Source: an uncultured Pelagibacteraceae bacterium (lineage in GTDB: Bacteria; Pseudomonadota; Alphaproteobacteria; Pelagibacterales; Pelagibacteraceae). From it: a DNA stretch of 44,454 nucleotides. The notes under the pieces are model-generated. The model had not been told where the DNA came from. It worked only from the letters and a program-made list of their open reading frames with translations, and did not search any database. The position numbers and the translations under genes were made by a program. The stretch is from NCBI GenBank assembly GCA_902597515.1, contig CACJYB010000006.1, positions 1 to 44,454 of the forward strand, given 5' to 3'. This document shows positions 41,071-44,454 of the stretch, piece by piece (the stretch's first letter is position 1; each line of letters opens with the position of its first letter).

Positions 41071-41598
41071 CTAATGCCCTGGAAATTCAATTAAATTCTC
41101 AACTTTATAATTATTTTTTAATAAATTATCTGATCCACCTAAATCAAAAAGGTTTATTACAAATACAAATGCTGCAACCTTACCTTTTGAAATTTCAACT
41201 AATTTTGCGGCTGCTTCAGCCGTACCTCCAGTTGCAATAAGATCATCAATTATTAAAACTTCATCTTCTTCATTTATAGAATCTTTGTGCACTTCTATTG
41301 TTGCTGTTCCATATTCAAGTTCAAAATCTACAGAGTGAACATCTGCTGGTAACTTATTTTTTTTTCTAAGCATAATAAACGGTTTTTTAAGAATATAGGA
41401 TACAGCGGAAGCAAATACAAAACCTCTAGACTCAATTGCTGCTATTTTTGTAAAATTATACTTTTTTGATCTTTCAATAATTTGATTAATTGTTTCTGCG
41501 AATGCATTTTTATCTTTGATTAAAGTAGTTATATCTCTAAATAAAATGCCTTTTTTTGGATAATCAGGAATAGATCTAATATAATCTTTTAAATTCAT
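41071..41598 (-). CDS. apt: Adenine phosphoribosyltransferase
   Basis: This 175-residue protein opens with NLKDYIRSIPDYPKKGILFR, the Apt-specific start, followed by RDITTLIKD and AAIESRGFVFASAVSYIL. The PRPP motif is VLIIDDLIATGGTAEAAAK. It makes AMP from adenine and PRPP. It is divergent (40 nt) from mtnP, whose reaction releases adenine from methylthioadenosine, so the pair forms a complete adenine salvage step. Confidence 0.95.
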   Translation of the reverse strand: MNLKDYIRSIPDYPKKGILFRDITTLIKDKNAFAETINQIIERSKKYNFTKIAAIESRGFVFASAVSYILKKPFIMLRKKNKLPADVHSVDFELEYGTATIEVHKDSINEEDEVLIIDDLIATGGTAEAAAKLVEISKGKVAAFVFVINLFDLGGSDNLLKNNYKVENLIEFPGH

Positions 41599-41638
41599 AA
41601 TAGTAAATATAAAAGTATAAATAAATAATTTTTTAATT

Positions 41639-42511
41639 ATGACAACAAATAAATTGGCAATAATTGGTGGTAGTGGTCTTTATGATGTTGAGGAATTCAA
41701 AGAAAGAGAATTGCTTGATTTACAAACACCCTGGGGAAAACCTTCTGATCAGATTTTAAAAACTATATATAATAGTAAGGAAGTTTATTTTTTACCAAGA
41801 CACGGAAGAGGGCATTTTGTTTCTCCTTCAAATATAAATTTTAGAGCAAATATAGATGCACTTAAACAGTTAGGGGTGACAGATATTGTCTCTGTGTCAG
41901 CTGTTGGTTCTCTTAAAGAAAATTTACCTCCTGGAAAATTTGTAATTGTAGATCAATTTATAGATAGGACTTTTGCAAGAAATAAAACTTTTTTTGACGA
42001 TGAGATAGTAGCTCATGTATCAATGGCTCATCCAACCTCAAATGGTTTAATGAATGCATGCGAAGAGGCAATTAGAACATCAAATATAGACTATCAAAGA
42101 AATGGAACTTATGTTGTTATGGAAGGACCTCAATTTTCTACATTAGCAGAGTCAAATTTATATAGATCTTGGAAAGCAGATGTAATTGGAATGACAAATA
42201 TGCCTGAGGCAAAATTAGCAAGAGAAGCAGAAATTAGATATGCATCTGTCTCTATGGTTACAGATTTTGATTGTTGGCATCCAGATCATGAAAATGTTGA
42301 TGTCCAGCAAGTTATTAAAGTTCTTTTAGGAAACGCAGAAAAAGCAAAAATTATGATTAAAAATTTGATTGATAATTTTGAGAGTTATGTTGATCCAAAT
42401 GATCCCACAAATAATTGTTTAGATGTAGCAATTATTACTGCTCCAGAAAAAAGAACAAAAAAAACTATAGAGAAATTAAAAAATGTGGCTGGTAGAGTTT
42501 TAAATAAATGA
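41639..42511 (+). CDS. mtnP: S-methyl-5'-thioadenosine phosphorylase
   Basis: This 290-residue purine-nucleoside phosphorylase family 2 protein has LAIIGGSGLYDV at the start with the phosphate-binding GGSG, LPRHGRGHFVSPSNINFRAN, MEGPQFSTLAESNLYRSW with VIGMTNMPEAKLAREAEI, and SMVTDFDCWH. It splits methylthioadenosine with phosphate into adenine and methylthioribose-1-phosphate. Its stop overlaps the mtnA start (ATGA). Confidence 0.94.
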   Translation: MTTNKLAIIGGSGLYDVEEFKERELLDLQTPWGKPSDQILKTIYNSKEVYFLPRHGRGHFVSPSNINFRANIDALKQLGVTDIVSVSAVGSLKENLPPGKFVIVDQFIDRTFARNKTFFDDEIVAHVSMAHPTSNGLMNACEEAIRTSNIDYQRNGTYVVMEGPQFSTLAESNLYRSWKADVIGMTNMPEAKLAREAEIRYASVSMVTDFDCWHPDHENVDVQQVIKVLLGNAEKAKIMIKNLIDNFESYVDPNDPTNNCLDVAIITAPEKRTKKTIEKLKNVAGRVLNK

Positions 42512-43578
42512 GAATAGAGGGAAAAGAGTACCGAACTATCTGGTTTGAAAATAATGTTGTTAAGATTATTGATCAAACAAAACTTCCTCACCAATTTTCA
42601 ATTAAAGAACTTAAAACCGTAAATGATGCAATAAATGCAATTAAAATAATGGAGGTAAGAGGTGCACCTCTAATTGGTGGTACAGCTGCTTATGGCCTAG
42701 CTTTGGCAGTTCAAGAAAATAATGATCTAGAATTTATAAAAAAAAGCGCGAAAGAATTAATTCAATCAAGACCTACTGCTATTAATTTAAAGTGGGCTGT
42801 AGACCGAATGATAAAAAAATTAACAGGAATTAATAGTGATCAACTATTAAATTTTGCTTTAAATGAAGCAAAAGAAATATGTGATGAAGATGAAAAGTTT
42901 TGTGAAAATATTGGTATTAATGGATTAAAAATAATTGAAGAAATTTATAATAAAAAGAAAGATACAGTAAACATATTAACACATTGTAATGCAGGTTGGT
43001 TAGCAACTATTAATTGGGGCACAGCAACATCACCTATTTACCATGCTCATAAAAAAGGAATACCAGTTCATGTATGGGTAGATGAAACAAGACCAAGAAA
43101 TCAAGGTGCAAACTTAACATCATACGAATTAAACGAAGAGGAAATTCCAAACACAATTATTGCTGATAATACAGGGGGTATTTTAATGCAGAGGGGTGAA
43201 GTTGATATGTGTATTGTAGGAACTGATAGGACTTTATCCAATGGAGACGTTTGTAATAAAATTGGAACTTATCTTAAAGCATTAGCTGCTAATGATAATA
43301 ACGTTCCTTTTTATGTAGCTCTTCCAAGCTCAACAATTGATTGGGATATTAAAGATGCAAAAGAAATTCCTATTGAAGAAAGAAATTCAGAGGAATTATC
43401 TCACGTTGAAGGTATAGATGAGAATAATGAAATTAAGAAAGTTTTGATATACCCAACTAAAAGTAAAGCTATGAATTTAGCTTTTGATGTAACGCCTGCA
43501 AAATATGTAACTGGATTAATAACTGAAAGAGGGATTTCAGAGGCTTCTTTAGATGGATTAAGAAAATTATTTAAATGA
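42508..43578 (+). CDS. mtnA: S-methyl-5-thioribose-1-phosphate isomerase
   Basis: This 356-residue member of the eIF2B-related family has IKIMEVRGAPLIGGTAAYGLAL, THCNAGWLATINWGTA with the catalytic Cys, VWVDETRPRNQGANLTSYEL, IVGTDRTLSNGDVCNKIGTY with the catalytic Asp, and PFYVALPSSTIDWD. It converts methylthioribose-1-phosphate into methylthioribulose-1-phosphate. It overlaps mtnP upstream and the aldolase gene downstream by 4 nt each, so the three are one translational unit. Confidence 0.95.
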   Translation: MRIEGKEYRTIWFENNVVKIIDQTKLPHQFSIKELKTVNDAINAIKIMEVRGAPLIGGTAAYGLALAVQENNDLEFIKKSAKELIQSRPTAINLKWAVDRMIKKLTGINSDQLLNFALNEAKEICDEDEKFCENIGINGLKIIEEIYNKKKDTVNILTHCNAGWLATINWGTATSPIYHAHKKGIPVHVWVDETRPRNQGANLTSYELNEEEIPNTIIADNTGGILMQRGEVDMCIVGTDRTLSNGDVCNKIGTYLKALAANDNNVPFYVALPSSTIDWDIKDAKEIPIEERNSEELSHVEGIDENNEIKKVLIYPTKSKAMNLAFDVTPAKYVTGLITERGISEASLDGLRKLFK

Positions 43579-44240
43579 AAAATTTAAAACAAAGAGAAGA
43601 GGTAATTGAGTATTCAATTAAACTGAATACAACTAATTTATCTCCTTTAAGATCAGGAAATATTTCTGTGAGAGGAATTGAAGATGGTATTGAGGGTTTT
43701 TTTATAACTCCATCTGGAAAGAAGTATGAATCTTTAAAACCAGAAGATATTGTTTTTTTATCTTTAACCGAAGAAAAAGACTTCTTATCTTGGTTTAATT
43801 CTGGAAAAAATCCATCATCAGAATGGCGTTTTCACCAAGATATTTATAAAAACAAGTGGGAAGCAAAAGCAATAGTCCATGCTCATTCACCTCATGCTAC
43901 AGCAGTATCTAGTCACGGGAAAACTATCCCACCATTTCATTACATGATTGCCCTTGCAGGTGGTGAAGATATTAGATGCTCTGAATATGCAACTTTTGGT
44001 ACCCATGAACTTTCAGTGAATATGATTAAAGCTTTAAAAGATAGGAAGGCATGTCTTATGGCAAACCATGGACAGGTTGCATTTGGAGAAAATTTATCTA
44101 AAGCTTTCGAGCTTGCTCAAGAGGTAGAAAATATTTGCCATCAATATATTATTGCTTTAAAGATGGGTGAACCTAAGAATCTTTCATTAGCTGAAATGAA
44201 AAAAATCTTAGAAAAAGTTAAAAATTATAAAAGCAGTTAG
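43575..44240 (+). CDS. Class II aldolase/adducin-family enzyme acting on methylthioribulose-1-phosphate
   Basis: This 221-residue zinc enzyme has LRSGNISVRG near residue 26, the metal ligands in IVHAHSPHATAVSSHG, PPFHYMIALAGGEDIRC, SEYATFGTHELSVNMIKAL and ACLMANHGQVAFGENL. It follows mtnA in an ATGA overlap. Two reactions fit: MtnB dehydration in the methionine salvage pathway, or retro-aldol cleavage to DHAP and methylthioacetaldehyde as for Ald2 in the DHAP shunt. The fuculose-aldolase-like HYMIALAGG/YATFGT segments lean to the aldolase; no mtnC or mtnD is seen in the window. Confidence 0.82.
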   Translation: MKNLKQREEVIEYSIKLNTTNLSPLRSGNISVRGIEDGIEGFFITPSGKKYESLKPEDIVFLSLTEEKDFLSWFNSGKNPSSEWRFHQDIYKNKWEAKAIVHAHSPHATAVSSHGKTIPPFHYMIALAGGEDIRCSEYATFGTHELSVNMIKALKDRKACLMANHGQVAFGENLSKAFELAQEVENICHQYIIALKMGEPKNLSLAEMKKILEKVKNYKSS

Positions 44241-44244
44241 TTAT

Positions 44245-44454
44245 ATGACTAAAGTTGGTGAGCATATTACTCTAGACATCATTGGAACAGCTAAAGAGTA
44301 TGATCCATCTGTATTTGAAAAAGTAATTCATGATATTGCAAAAGCTGCAAAAGTAACAATTTTAAATATTTCAAAATATAAATTTGAACCCCAAGGTTTT
44401 ACAATTCTTGCATTGTTAGCAGAAAGTCACATCAGTTTTCATACTTTTCCTGAA
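44245..44454 (+). CDS. speD: S-adenosylmethionine decarboxylase proenzyme, 5' part
   Basis: The frame starts at the ATG at 44245, 4 nt after the aldolase stop, and runs off the window end, giving 70 residues. It begins MTKVGEHITLDIIGTAKEYD and ends LLAESHISFHTFPE, the prokaryotic SpeD cleavage region; Ser61 would become the pyruvoyl cofactor. The product, decarboxylated SAM, donates aminopropyl groups for spermidine, releasing methylthioadenosine, which mtnP, mtnA and the aldolase then process. A spermidine synthase gene would be expected downstream, outside the window. Confidence 0.92.
   Translation, partial: MTKVGEHITLDIIGTAKEYDPSVFEKVIHDIAKAAKVTILNISKYKFEPQGFTILALLAESHISFHTFPE

Noticed and set aside
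1-44454. CRISPR arrays, insertion sequences, prophage or rRNA genes
   Set aside because: No repeat-spacer pattern, transposase or integrase motif, or rRNA sequence was seen on either strand.

Overview
The window is very AT-rich, densely packed (genes commonly overlap by 1-14 nt, and no gene-free stretch exceeds 300 nt) and dominated by periplasmic-binding-protein transporters, sulfur and methylamine-type metabolism and short regulators. This matches a streamlined marine alphaproteobacterium of the SAR11/Pelagibacter type. That assignment rests on composition, gene style and gene content, not on a database comparison. I see no insertion sequence, CRISPR array, prophage, plasmid gene or rRNA.

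Layout. (1) 0-3.3 kb: 3' end of a CcdA-type protein, an azoreductase-like flavoprotein, then an N-terminally truncated gamma-butyrobetaine-hydroxylase-type gene abutting head to head an N-terminally truncated inositol-monophosphatase-type gene. The two breaks coincide at about 1645-1660, which suggests a deletion or a chimeric join. DUF924 and DUF952 genes follow. (2) 3.3-6.3 kb, minus strand: two SMR-like membrane proteins lacking the essential TM1 glutamate flank a DUF2798 protein, followed upstream by a DsbA-like isomerase, an NTF2-like protein and small exported proteins. (3) 6.4-10.3 kb: cysE-cysK, a VOC protein, a LysE-type exporter and an alpha/beta hydrolase. (4) 10.3-24.7 kb: two divergent operons carry two complete sets of carbohydrate-type ABC binding protein plus permeases but only one ATPase. 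With them are two tandem SnoaL-domain proteins, a bicupin, a MetE-C-terminal-like protein, a HAD-like protein without its catalytic aspartates and a cytoplasmic GH63-like glycosidase. This is the best candidate for an uncharacterised uptake and catabolic system. (5) 24.7-39.0 kb: HisD-family (HpsN-like) dehydrogenase, PTA/PTB-family acyltransferase, BASS transporter, a regulator with two winged helices, Ldh2-family dehydrogenase, TauABC-type importer (TauC carries a large extra domain), class III transaminase, alanine dehydrogenase and a dimethylglycine-dehydrogenase-like enzyme. Together these suggest use of organosulfonates and/or N-methylated amines. (6) 39.0-44.45 kb: a small tail-anchored protein, elongator tRNA-Met, purine salvage genes (phosphoribosyltransferase, guaC, apt) and a methylthioadenosine/polyamine set (mtnP, mtnA, class II aldolase, start of speD).

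Regulatory architecture. In all three ABC systems the binding-protein gene is followed directly by a hairpin or intrinsic terminator before the membrane or ATPase genes. Two of the three binding-protein genes also have a recognisable promoter element of their own. This would set binding protein well above permease. A consensus DnaA box lies in the guaC promoter region.
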